64,000 nt of DNA from Bacteroides sp. (GTDB lineage: Bacteria; Bacteroidota; Bacteroidia; Bacteroidales; Muribaculaceae). Every line of letters begins with the position of its first letter. Within the stretch, counting starts at the first letter, position 1. Positions 19,613 through 29,278 of the stretch are shown here, one piece after another. A program made the position numbers and the translations under genes. The DNA lies in NCBI GenBank assembly GCA_014802015.1, contig JAAVDB010000026.1, positions 1 through 64,000 on the forward strand, in the 5' to 3' direction. The notes below the pieces were generated by a model. That model worked only from the letters and a program-made list of their open reading frames with translations, did not search any database and was not told the origin of the DNA.

Positions 19613-21502
19613 TCAGCGTTTGTCGACGTTGCCCTCGTAATAATTTATGAATGCGCGGTTGACCAGGCGTGTGCCTCCGGGAGTAGGATAGTCACCCGAG
19701 AAGTACCAGTCGCCGGGATGGTCGGGTATAGCTTCGTGCAGACCTTCAAGTGACTGATATATGATATCGACCTCGGCATTGATAGAACCGTCTGCGGTGA
19801 GCATATCGGCGATCTTGCGCGAGATTTCCTCCTGTGTGAACGGGGCATATACAGCCTTGACACAGTTGGTCAGCTCGAAATCAAGCAGGCCTTCCTGCTG
19901 ACGGCAACGTTCGTACGTCTCGCGCAACACATGTTCCATGCCACGGTCTTTGAGCAGTTCTACAGCCGCACGGAATGCTATAAATTCCCCCATTCGCGAC
20001 ATGTCGATACCGTAATAGTCGGGATAGCGCACCTGAGGTGATGAGGACACGACTACAATCTTGCGCGGATGGAGACGGTCGAGCATGTGAAGGATAGACT
20101 GTTTGAGCGTAGTGCCGCGTACTATGCTGTCGTCGATCACCACAAGATTATCCTTATTGTTTTCGACGATGCCGTATGTGACATCATATACGTGTGCGGC
20201 AAGGTCGTTGCGCGACTCACCCTCGGTGATAAAGGTGCGTAATTTTATATCCTTTATTGCGACCTTCTCGACACGTATGTGCTGACTCATTATCTCATTG
20301 AGTCGCTCCTTGTCAAGCGTTCCGTTAGTCTGTGCGTCGAGTATCTGTGATGCCTTGATCTTATTGAGCTCGTCCTCAAATCCCGATACCATACCGATAA
20401 ACGCAACCTCGGCTGTATTGGGTATGAATGACAGCACCGTGTGTGTCAAGTCACCGTCGACACTCTTCATGATCTGGGGTACAAGATGCTCGCCGAGTTT
20501 TTTCCGTTCGCGGTATATGTCGGCATCGCTGCCGCGTGAGAAGTATATGCGTTCGAACGAGCATTTACGATTGTTGTCCTCACCGAGAATGTCAGTGACC
20601 TTTACCTGTCCGGCTTTGCTGACTATCAGTGCACTGCCCGGTGCAAGCTCGTTTATGTCACGGCGCGCCACATCAAGGACCGTCTGAATGACCGGTCGCT
20701 CGGACGCGAGCACTACGATCTCGTCATCGTGGTAATAGAAGGCCGGACGTATGCCGTGGCGGTCACGGAGTGCGAACATGTCACCCGAGCCGGTAGCACC
20801 GCATATCACGAAACCTCCGTCCCATGCGTGGGCTGTGTTGCCGAGCATGCGGGTGAGGTCAAGATTATCTTCGATGGTGGCGGTCAGTTGCGGGCCGTCA
20901 GTCGTGTCGCGATACTGGCGGTATATGCGGTGGTTCTCCTTGTCGAGTGCGTCGCCGAGCTGTTCGAGCAGTATGACGGTGTCGCTGTAGATACGCGGAT
21001 GCTGGCCGCTCTTGACTACATCCTGAAAGATCGTATCAACATTCGTCATATTGAAGTTGCCACACATCAGCAGGTTACGTGAACGCCAGTTGTTACGGCG
21101 CAGGAACGGGTGACAATATGAGATGCCGCTTTTGCCTGTCGTGGAGTATCGCAGATGCCCCATATATATTTCACCTATAAAGGGTACATCCTCCTCGACT
21201 TCGCGGGGAGTGAGCGAGTCCATGTCGTAGTGCGATATTTTCTCTCTGACGGTGCCGAAAATTTCCTGAATCGCATCCTTGCCGAGCGCGCGTTCGCGAT
21301 ACACATACTCGTTGCCCGGGAGGGAATGCAGTTTGACGACTCCGATACCGGCACCTTCCTGGCCACGGTTATGCTGTTTCTCCATCAGGAGGTAAAGCTT
21401 GTTGAGACCGTAGGCGTAGGCGCCATACTTCTGCTTGTAGTATTCAAGCGGTTTGAGCAGGCGTATCATAGCCACGCCGCACTCGTGTTTGAGAATCTCC
21501 AT
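19613..21502 (-). CDS. purF: Amidophosphoribosyltransferase-like class II glutamine amidotransferase, long form
   Basis: HECGVAMIRL N-terminal Cys region, QHNRGQEGAGIGV, PRPP-binding-like NLVVIDDSIVRGTTLKQSI; 629 aa. Confidence 0.82.
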   Translation of the reverse strand: MEILKHECGVAMIRLLKPLEYYKQKYGAYAYGLNKLYLLMEKQHNRGQEGAGIGVVKLHSLPGNEYVYRERALGKDAIQEIFGTVREKISHYDMDSLTPREVEEDVPFIGEIYMGHLRYSTTGKSGISYCHPFLRRNNWRSRNLLMCGNFNMTNVDTIFQDVVKSGQHPRIYSDTVILLEQLGDALDKENHRIYRQYRDTTDGPQLTATIEDNLDLTRMLGNTAHAWDGGFVICGATGSGDMFALRDRHGIRPAFYYHDDEIVVLASERPVIQTVLDVARRDINELAPGSALIVSKAGQVKVTDILGEDNNRKCSFERIYFSRGSDADIYRERKKLGEHLVPQIMKSVDGDLTHTVLSFIPNTAEVAFIGMVSGFEDELNKIKASQILDAQTNGTLDKERLNEIMSQHIRVEKVAIKDIKLRTFITEGESRNDLAAHVYDVTYGIVENNKDNLVVIDDSIVRGTTLKQSILHMLDRLHPRKIVVVSSSPQVRYPDYYGIDMSRMGEFIAFRAAVELLKDRGMEHVLRETYERCRQQEGLLDFELTNCVKAVYAPFTQEEISRKIADMLTADGSINAEVDIIYQSLEGLHEAIPDHPGDWYFSGDYPTPGGTRLVNRAFINYYEGNVDKR

Positions 21503-21522
21503 TGTGTAGGCTTATTTCACCG

Positions 21523-21530
21523 CAAAAGTA
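21523..21530 (-). promoter_or_regulatory. Candidate -7 element (TACTTTTG) for the PurF-like gene
   Basis: CAAAAGTA on + strand about 20 nt upstream of the start; no well-spaced -33 TTG found. Confidence 0.4.
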
Positions 21531-21597
21531 CACATTTTTTGCGCAAAAATAATGCCGGGATAACCTTTTTTTGAGTGTTAAAATATCATGGACTGAG

Positions 21598-24036
21598 TTA
21601 CTCTCTGTAATACACACGCTTGACGCGCTGCGAGATTGAGGTCAGGACTTCGTAAGGGATGGTGTCAAGGATTTTCGCGATGGTGTCGACCGGGATTGTG
21701 TCACCGAATATTTCCACGCTGTCACCCGTGCTGACATCGGGTACGTCCGTAACGTCAAGCATGAATGCGTCCATACAGATTGTTCCGACAGTGGGACACA
21801 GGACTCCGCGCACGTTGAATGACGCACGTCCCCAGCCGAGGTGACGGTTGAGTCCGTCGGCATATCCGATGGGGACGGTGGCGATGATCGAGTCGCGTGT
21901 CAGTCGTCCGCGACGGTTGTAACCTATAGTGGTGCCGGCAGGCCAATGTTTGAGCGAGATGATGGAACTGCGCAGGGTTGACACCGGACGCAGTTCTTCC
22001 TGCGATCCGTCATGCATTGTACGCACTCCGTACAGGCCGATGCCGAGACGCACAAGGTCGTGCTGCTGTTCGGGAAAACGGGTGATGCCTGTCGAGTTGA
22101 GTATATGACGCCGTATCTTCCTATCGGGGAATGCTTCTGCGAGCATGTCGCAACACTTATCGAAATACTCGAACTGCGAGCGGGTATAGTCATCCTCAGC
22201 CGGGTCATCGGCTGCACACAGGTGTGAGAAGATAGTGCTCGGCACCACATTCTCCTGACCGTTGAGCACTTCGATTACCTCCGGAAGTGTTTCGAGACGG
22301 AATCCGAGCCTATGCATGCCGGAGTCGATCTTGATGTGTACGGGGTAATCCGTGATGCCGCGGCGACGTGCCTCGTCAATGAGACTGCGCAGGAACTCTA
22401 TCGAGTATATCTCAGGTTCGAGATTATTGTCAAAAATCGATTTCAGACTGTCGACAGCCGGATTGAGTACGATGATAGGCATTGTGATACCTGCCTGACG
22501 CAGATCCACACCTTCGTCATGCACAGCCACTGCGAGATAGGATGCTCCCTGACTCTGTAAAGTCTTGGCGAGTTCATGTGAGCCGGCTCCGTAGCCCGAG
22601 GCCTTTATCATGCACACCATTCCGGTGGTAGGACGTATGAGTGAACGGAAGTAGTTGAAATTGTCGACTACTGCGTCAAGATTTATCTCAAGAACGGTCT
22701 CGTGGCGTTTTTTCTCAAGCAGGCGTGCCACCGCATCAAGCGACTCGTCGGGTGAGCCTTTGAGCAGGACGAGTTCCGACTTGAAATCATCTGCGGAATT
22801 GGCCGCAAGGAACTGTTCCACCGAAGGATAGACGCTGACATCCTGAGGCAGTGACTCGCGTTCGGCATATACGCGCGGACCGATGGCTATCACACGGCCG
22901 ACGTTGCGCAGCTCCATGAGGTGTGCAACACGTCTGTACACTTCAGCCGGCTCCTCACCCTGAGTGTCCATGTCTCCGAGTATGACGGTAAGAGTGTGAT
23001 CGGGTGTGAGTCGGCGCTCGACGAAGTCGAGTGCGAGCGCGAGGGTTGTTATGTCGGATGCGAACGTGTCGTGAATCAGCTGGCAGTCATTGACTCCGTC
23101 GATGACATTGAGGCGAGTGCGTACAGGACGGAGCGTAGCCATGCGCTCGCTGATAGTCTCGGGCGAATAGCCGAGCAGTAGCATGAGTGTGAGTGCATGC
23201 AGGGCATTCTCGATGTCATGTTCGGCTGTGAACGGAATCTTCACATTGTTCTCGATGATTCTGTCATCTGCATCCTCCGGCATCCACATATAATATACAG
23301 TAGTGCAGCCGTCGGTCTTGGTCATGGATTTAACACGAAGACGTGCACCCGGAGCATTGTCACGCGTCCATCCGACTTGGCCGGGACCGTCGGGGACGGA
23401 GGATGCTATCAGCGAATTGTCGGCACAGTAGATGACACTGCGGCATCCTTGCAACAGCAGGGCCTTCTCGCGACATTTCTCCTCGGCCGAACTGAATCCC
23501 TGGCTATGCTGGTTGCCGATGTTGGTGAATATACCTATCTCGGGTGATATGATTGACTCCAGACGCTCCATCTCGCCGGGGTGTGATATGCCCGCTTCGA
23601 TAACGGCGACATCGGTGTCGGGACGTATGTTCCAGAGCGACAGCGGGACACCGGTCTGGGAGTTGAAACTGCGTGGCGACCGCACTACCTTCATGTTAGG
23701 TGACAGTAGCCGGTAGATCCATTCCTTCAGAGTCGTTTTGCCACGGCTGCCGGTGATACCTATAACGAGTGCATTGCTGTCGCGTCGATGGCTCGCTCCG
23801 AGTTCCTGAAGAGTGTGTAGAGGTGATACAGTAACATGAAATCTTGCGTCGGGCATATCGGATGCATCTGACGGCAGAGTCTCGACCACGAAGTCGCGCA
23901 CCCCGCGGTCATAGAGATTACGTATATACTTATGTCCGTCGCCCGAGGCTGTACGCAGTGCGAAGAATAGTGTCCCGTGCGGGTCAAGGAGAGAGCGGCT
24001 GTCGGTGAGCAGCGTGGTAATGTTACTGTATTCCAT
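21598..24036 (-). CDS. Bifunctional UDP-MurNAc-tripeptide:D-Ala-D-Ala ligase / alanine racemase
   Basis: MurF part: GITGSRGKTTLKEWIYRLL; Alr part: LEINLDAVVDNFNYFRSLI, MVCMIKASGYGAGSHELA, RLGIGLYGV. ORF track begins at 24066; ATG 24036 (MEYSNITTLL) preferred. Confidence 0.93.
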   Translation of the reverse strand: MEYSNITTLLTDSRSLLDPHGTLFFALRTASGDGHKYIRNLYDRGVRDFVVETLPSDASDMPDARFHVTVSPLHTLQELGASHRRDSNALVIGITGSRGKTTLKEWIYRLLSPNMKVVRSPRSFNSQTGVPLSLWNIRPDTDVAVIEAGISHPGEMERLESIISPEIGIFTNIGNQHSQGFSSAEEKCREKALLLQGCRSVIYCADNSLIASSVPDGPGQVGWTRDNAPGARLRVKSMTKTDGCTTVYYMWMPEDADDRIIENNVKIPFTAEHDIENALHALTLMLLLGYSPETISERMATLRPVRTRLNVIDGVNDCQLIHDTFASDITTLALALDFVERRLTPDHTLTVILGDMDTQGEEPAEVYRRVAHLMELRNVGRVIAIGPRVYAERESLPQDVSVYPSVEQFLAANSADDFKSELVLLKGSPDESLDAVARLLEKKRHETVLEINLDAVVDNFNYFRSLIRPTTGMVCMIKASGYGAGSHELAKTLQSQGASYLAVAVHDEGVDLRQAGITMPIIVLNPAVDSLKSIFDNNLEPEIYSIEFLRSLIDEARRRGITDYPVHIKIDSGMHRLGFRLETLPEVIEVLNGQENVVPSTIFSHLCAADDPAEDDYTRSQFEYFDKCCDMLAEAFPDRKIRRHILNSTGITRFPEQQHDLVRLGIGLYGVRTMHDGSQEELRPVSTLRSSIISLKHWPAGTTIGYNRRGRLTRDSIIATVPIGYADGLNRHLGWGRASFNVRGVLCPTVGTICMDAFMLDVTDVPDVSTGDSVEIFGDTIPVDTIAKILDTIPYEVLTSISQRVKRVYYRE

Positions 24037-24991
24037 CGGAAATGTATCGGTCAATAATCGGCGCAAGTGCTGGGTGAGATTTTTTGAAGTCGTTGACGGT
24101 CTGATCGGCTGAGAGCGACATGTCGGTCGGGCCGAACGGACGGTGTGCCAGACGCCGTGTGAGTTTTCGTGCCTCAGCGGCTATAAGCCTTGTTGAGGGG
24201 GTATAATATGAAGAAGAGAAGTTTTCGTAGATATATCTGACGGCCTGAGCGGAAGGATGCTTCATGTCATCGGCATAGAAACGGTAATCGCGCAGATCGT
24301 CCATCATTATTTCGTAAGCGTGGAAATAATATATGTCGGGCATCGTTGCCATCACATTGTCGACAGCCATAAGCAGTGTCGACTTGGCTATGGCATTGGC
24401 GTGTGCCCCGTGATTGAGGTAACGTAGCGGGCTTACGGTAAAAATGATTTTGAGTCCGGGGTTGAATTGTCGGGCTATCTCAACGGTGCGTCCGAGCAGG
24501 TCGGTACACTCTTGGAGCGATAGGATACGTTCCTCAAATTCCCGTCCCGGCAGTTTGTGACAGTTGGCCACGACACGTCGGTCATCGCCACGCGTGAAGA
24601 TGCGTGTGGTGCCGAGCGTGAGTATCAGCGTGCCGGCGTCACGCAGTGTATGATAAGCCCGTTCGATGCTCATATTCATCTTGAGCTGTGCCTCGCCGGC
24701 GCTGGGAGCGGAGTACCGTGAATGAAACAGGAAACTGTGCCAGCGCCCCTCATGCTCGAAAAGTTCACTATCTTCGATATGTCGGCGGTTGACGACAGTC
24801 TCAATAGCCTTGAGTATCGAGGCCGGGTTGTAAATAGGTCCGAACGGGTTGACACATACGTCAAAGAGCTCGTCACGCATGCATCCACCGATATTGTCTG
24901 TGAAGCATGAGCCTGCGAGCATGACAGGGGAGGAGTGCGATATTAAGCCCTCCTCCCCGGTTATAGGTTTGATCTCAGTACGGAACTCCAT
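24023..24991 (-). CDS. GSCFA domain-containing protein
   Basis: MLAGSCFTDNIG motif plus conserved GSCFA-type body; start MEFRTEIKPITGEEG at 24991; overlaps murF-alr by about 14 nt. Confidence 0.88.
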   Translation of the reverse strand: MEFRTEIKPITGEEGLISHSSPVMLAGSCFTDNIGGCMRDELFDVCVNPFGPIYNPASILKAIETVVNRRHIEDSELFEHEGRWHSFLFHSRYSAPSAGEAQLKMNMSIERAYHTLRDAGTLILTLGTTRIFTRGDDRRVVANCHKLPGREFEERILSLQECTDLLGRTVEIARQFNPGLKIIFTVSPLRYLNHGAHANAIAKSTLLMAVDNVMATMPDIYYFHAYEIMMDDLRDYRFYADDMKHPSAQAVRYIYENFSSSYYTPSTRLIAAEARKLTRRLAHRPFGPTDMSLSADQTVNDFKKSHPALAPIIDRYISDGIQ

Positions 24992-24995
24992 GTAT

Positions 24996-25388
24996 TTATA
25001 TTGCACTCAACACGAGCGGATCACCGCCATCGTCAGGATAGAGGTAGAGATTGTTGCCGCTGAGGGAGTATCCGAATGAATACACTTCGCCGTATCCGTA
25101 GTCAATGACTAATCCGGAATTGCCTTCGGTCCACCATGCGAAGTTATACCCGTCTTCGCCCCAATCATCGTTGACATAATAATAGCCTGTCCCGTCGTCA
25201 TAGAACGAGTAGGATGCGTATCCGTCAATCGTAGGTGCTACCTGAACCCATGTACCGGTCAGGTAGTAGAACTCATCGTCTTCAGGTTCACAAGATGTAA
25301 AGGTCGTGAAGGCAGTGAGGGCAAGCAACATTAAGAACAGTGCTCGCAACGGATGTCGTGTGGGGGCGATAGATTGTGTCATTTGCAT
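24996..25388 (-). CDS. Small Tyr/Asp-rich hypothetical lipoprotein (lipocalin-like size)
   Basis: Signal peptide ending FTTFTSCEPEDDE; Y/D/G-rich mature part. Confidence 0.6.
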   Translation of the reverse strand: MQMTQSIAPTRHPLRALFLMLLALTAFTTFTSCEPEDDEFYYLTGTWVQVAPTIDGYASYSFYDDGTGYYYVNDDWGEDGYNFAWWTEGNSGLVIDYGYGEVYSFGYSLSGNNLYLYPDDGGDPLVLSAI

Positions 25389-25440
25389 AAATTAAATTTA
25401 TACGATTTTAACGTCAAAAAGCATAAATTTGTTTAACGGC

Positions 25441-27474
25441 TTACAAAAATAATGAAATGTTATGACTCCTGCAAAACGAAACGCTGTGATAAGGGGTGTG
25501 GCGCAGCGATCTGTGCGGGATAGAGCCGGCGGTGAGTTCGCGCACATATCTGTCATGTCTGCGCAGGTTAAGGTCGCTGCTGATAAGAATTGAGTCGGGA
25601 GCTACCAATGTCGCTACATCTGTGATGTCTCCGCGAAATCCCCTGCACACCACGGCGTAATCTGGTCTGATACCATATTCATGTACATGTGAATTATTGT
25701 GTATGAATACATAGCTCTTTCCTCCCGCTAATATCATATTGCCTCCGCGAGCCGTATGTTCACCGTATGTCCTGTCGGCCAGTGGAGTTATTGAGCGGAT
25801 GCCGCGTCTCACCATATAATTTCTATATCGTGCTTCGTCGCGGGCTATGATCTCGTTCTCCGCTCCGGCCCTGGCCGTCGTGTAGCTGTACAGATTGTGA
25901 CCCTCTTTTATCAGCATCGTTGTCTCGGTGTGTGATCTCGTGATAAATACCTCGCTGTCACAATAATCCGGTGTTGAGATGATGAATATAACCGTTGCCC
26001 CGACCATAATCATTGCAATAGCCGCAAGTATCGCTGTGCGGCGCCATCTGAGATAGAGTGCGCATAAGGCGATGAGCAGACAGTATATCCAGACGATCCA
26101 TCCGGGACACCATATATTATCGATCAGTGCTCCGGGCAGCGAGGATATGAAGTGAGCGGAGCTGTCGATGAGATTATAGATGAAATCACATATCTGCCCG
26201 AGCCAAAGGGCGTTCACGCCGAGTGCATTAAGCAATACAAGTATGATGCCGAGTCCGAGTAGTGGCGGCAGCATGAGCGACACCGCTACATTAGTGATGA
26301 GAAAGTATACGGGAAAGGTATGGAAATAGTATATGCACACCACTCCCGTACCGAGCATTGCAGCGACTGTGACGCTCAGATAACCGACTGAATTGCGTGC
26401 CGTGCGGTAAACAGGTGAAACGGGATTGAGGGCGTCGGCAAACAGGATGATGGATAGTACGGCTGAGAATGATAGGATAAAACCGAGCGAATAGATGGCG
26501 GACGGAGTGACCAACATTATGACTATCGCGGCAGCGCTTAGTGCATTGAGCGGTGACCACACCCGTTGCAGCATCGTACATACTGCAAACATCGTAGCCA
26601 TGATCACGGCACGGACCACCGATGGTGAAAGTCCGGTGAGTATGGCGAAGATCCACAATGCGAGTATCGTGATGACCAGTCTCCCGTAACGTCCGCCCCT
26701 GATCCCTGACAGTGGCATAAGCAGTACCAGCAGCAGGGCTGTGATGACACCGACATGCAGTCCGCTCAGGGCAAGGATGTGTGCTATGCCGGTAGACGAG
26801 AACAGAGTGCGGGTCGACGGTGCGAGCCATTCGCGATCGCCCGTGAGCGTGGCTAAGAGAAATGACCTTGTCCCCTCTGAAACAGGTATTGTGGATATGA
26901 GATGTTGCAGAGGACGACGCAGACGCCTGATGTCGTGTATAAATCCCGGTTCTGCTGTGATGGATATGATACTGTCCGACACGACTATAGCTTCGGCCGT
27001 AACACCCATCCGCCTCAGGTGGGCGTTATAGTCGATCTCCTCTGGTAGGTCGGTTTCACTCGCAAGGGGTGAGAATGTCGTGCTGAAACGGATTCTGTCT
27101 GTCTCATCCGTCTGTGGTATGACCGATGGTACAAGACATTTTGACAAGAAACCGTTTATCCGTTGTCCGTCGCACGAATCTATACGTACTATCATCATCT
27201 GTGCCCCTTCGTATTCGCGGTGTTCGGTCACCACGCCCGAGTAAACGGCCGACTGCTCCATGAGACTGTCGGGAATGCCGGGAGGCATACGTAAAGCGGC
27301 CGCCACAAATCCTGTGGCGACCGATAAAAGCAGTATGGCGTAATATGTACGTCTTAAAAATAATGCAGTCACAGCTGCGGCTAACGGCACGCATATCCAC
27401 CACAACGAGCTGACAGCGCCAAACATCAATATTCCGGCTGTCAGGGCAAGTGCGAGAGGAAAGAGGGGTGCCAT
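25441..27474 (-). CDS. comEC: ComEC/Rec2-family competence protein
   Basis: Polytopic; HILALSGLHVGVITALLLVLL and GLSPSVVRAVIMATMFAV are ComEC-typical. Confidence 0.9.
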   Translation of the reverse strand: MAPLFPLALALTAGILMFGAVSSLWWICVPLAAAVTALFLRRTYYAILLLSVATGFVAAALRMPPGIPDSLMEQSAVYSGVVTEHREYEGAQMMIVRIDSCDGQRINGFLSKCLVPSVIPQTDETDRIRFSTTFSPLASETDLPEEIDYNAHLRRMGVTAEAIVVSDSIISITAEPGFIHDIRRLRRPLQHLISTIPVSEGTRSFLLATLTGDREWLAPSTRTLFSSTGIAHILALSGLHVGVITALLLVLLMPLSGIRGGRYGRLVITILALWIFAILTGLSPSVVRAVIMATMFAVCTMLQRVWSPLNALSAAAIVIMLVTPSAIYSLGFILSFSAVLSIILFADALNPVSPVYRTARNSVGYLSVTVAAMLGTGVVCIYYFHTFPVYFLITNVAVSLMLPPLLGLGIILVLLNALGVNALWLGQICDFIYNLIDSSAHFISSLPGALIDNIWCPGWIVWIYCLLIALCALYLRWRRTAILAAIAMIMVGATVIFIISTPDYCDSEVFITRSHTETTMLIKEGHNLYSYTTARAGAENEIIARDEARYRNYMVRRGIRSITPLADRTYGEHTARGGNMILAGGKSYVFIHNNSHVHEYGIRPDYAVVCRGFRGDITDVATLVAPDSILISSDLNLRRHDRYVRELTAGSIPHRSLRHTPYHSVSFCRSHNISLFL

Positions 27475-27492
27475 CGGCCTGAGGGGAGATTA

Positions 27493-28476
27493 TCAGGCGA
27501 TTGTCTCCATTACGACGAAGAAGCTGCTCACACCTATAATAATCCAGAGCAGGACCGCGAGTATGAACGGCTTGACACCGACAGCCTTGATCATCTTGAC
27601 CGACAGTCCGGCTCCGATCAGGAACAGCGTGAGCACAAGGCCTTTCTTAGACAGATAGACGAGTGTAGCGGTGAGTGCTGTCGGAAGGGGAAGATAGGTA
27701 TTTATGACCATCGCGAGGATAAACAGGAAGATGAACCAGGGGATAGAAATCTTGCTGTTCTTGTCGCGGAATATCAGCATAGTGACAAGTGCCAGAGGTA
27801 TGATCCACAGCGCGCGTGTGAGTTTGATGAGGGTCGCAAGCTTCAGTGCTTCACCCGCATTCGCTACACCCTTGGCGGCAAGCATGTTGGAGTATGCGTC
27901 ACCGGCACCGACTACGGACGAAGTGTCGTGGATAGCGATGGCGGCCCATGTGCCGAACTGGTTGGCCGACATCTCGAAGTACGCACCTATCGGCGGGAAG
28001 ATGAACAGCGCGATGGCATTGAGCACGAAGATAACACCGAGCGACACAGCCATCTCATGATCATCAGCCTTGAGCACAGGTCCGACAGCTGCAATGGCAC
28101 TGCCTCCGCAGATGGCCGTACCGGCCGAGATGAGATAGGAGGTTTTACGGTTAAGTTTGAGCCAGTAACCGCACAATACACCTATGACCATCACACCGAT
28201 CACAGACACTACGGTGAACATCATACCTTCGCTACCGCTCTTGAGCGACTCGTTGAGATTCATGCCGAATCCGAGTCCTACCACCGATGCCTGAAGCAGA
28301 TATTTGGATGTCTTTTTGTTGAATTTAGGATAAGGGCACTCGAAAAACAGTGCGAAAACAATGCCTAAGAAGAGTGCGAACCATGGGGCTATCGATACGC
28401 CTGCACCAAGCAGGTCAAATGGGAAGATAACCACGACAATAAGAAGTATGTACAGATACTTTACGGTCGGTTTCAT
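27493..28476 (-). CDS. YeiH-family putative sulfate exporter/transporter
   Basis: SAGTAICGGSAIAAVGPVLKADDHEMAVSLG and HDTSSVVGAG motifs. Confidence 0.9.
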   Translation of the reverse strand: MKPTVKYLYILLIVVVIFPFDLLGAGVSIAPWFALFLGIVFALFFECPYPKFNKKTSKYLLQASVVGLGFGMNLNESLKSGSEGMMFTVVSVIGVMVIGVLCGYWLKLNRKTSYLISAGTAICGGSAIAAVGPVLKADDHEMAVSLGVIFVLNAIALFIFPPIGAYFEMSANQFGTWAAIAIHDTSSVVGAGDAYSNMLAAKGVANAGEALKLATLIKLTRALWIIPLALVTMLIFRDKNSKISIPWFIFLFILAMVINTYLPLPTALTATLVYLSKKGLVLTLFLIGAGLSVKMIKAVGVKPFILAVLLWIIIGVSSFFVVMETIA

Positions 28477-28497
28477 TTTTAATTATATAATTATAAG

Positions 28498-29256
28498 TTA
28501 TTTATTCCAGATATTCCATGCACCTATGGCTTGAAGCTCAAGCATTTCATGCCCGTTTTTTATTGCGGCGCCATGTTCCGCTCCTTTTTTAAGGAATGTG
28601 GTGAGTTCGGGATTATACACCAGATCATACAGAAGATGTCCGGGGGTGAGATATTCGTATGGGATGTCCGGGCAACTCTCTACATCGGGATATGTGCCCA
28701 CTGGAGTAGAGTTGACTATCACTCGGTATTCGGCCATCACCTCAGGTGTGAGACGGTCATAACTCAGCATGCCGTCACGCGGTGTCCTTGACACGAATAC
28801 AGGTTCGACCCCGAGTGATTTAAGTCCGTGATACACGGCTTTAGATGCACCGCCCGTGCCGAGAATCAGGGCCTTCCGACGCTCATCGGTGATGAATGGT
28901 GCGATAGACTCGCGGAAACCTATCACATCTGAATTATAGCCGACGAGTCTCACCGTCTCAGGTTCTTCAGGATCGCGTATGACCTTTATTACATTTACCG
29001 CACCGATGGCGGCAGCTTCGTCATCAAGACTGTCAAGGTAGGGGATGACCTGCTGTTTGTAAGGTATGGTGACGTTCAGTCCTGCAAGATCAGGGTGATT
29101 GCTGACAATGTCATTGAACTCCGTGATGGCGGGTATCTCGAAATTACAGTATTCGGCATCGATCCCTTCGTTGGCGAATTTCTCATTGAAATATCTTCGT
29201 GAGAACGAGTGTCCGAGCGGATAGCCTATCAGGCCGTATGTCTTGTGTTGGTTCAT
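28498..29256 (-). CDS. aroE: Shikimate dehydrogenase
   Basis: YGLIGYPLGHSFS, GLNVTIPYKQQVI, LILGTGGASKAVYHGL; start MNQHKTYGLIG at 29256 (upstream in-frame extension rejected). Confidence 0.93.
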   Translation of the reverse strand: MNQHKTYGLIGYPLGHSFSRRYFNEKFANEGIDAEYCNFEIPAITEFNDIVSNHPDLAGLNVTIPYKQQVIPYLDSLDDEAAAIGAVNVIKVIRDPEEPETVRLVGYNSDVIGFRESIAPFITDERRKALILGTGGASKAVYHGLKSLGVEPVFVSRTPRDGMLSYDRLTPEVMAEYRVIVNSTPVGTYPDVESCPDIPYEYLTPGHLLYDLVYNPELTTFLKKGAEHGAAIKNGHEMLELQAIGAWNIWNK

Positions 29257-29278
29257 TTTATTGTGTTTTGTCCTGTGT

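Noticed and set aside
26291-26830. 179-aa minus-strand ORF within comEC
   Set aside because: Alternate frame of the ComEC gene; H/R/T/S-rich noise.
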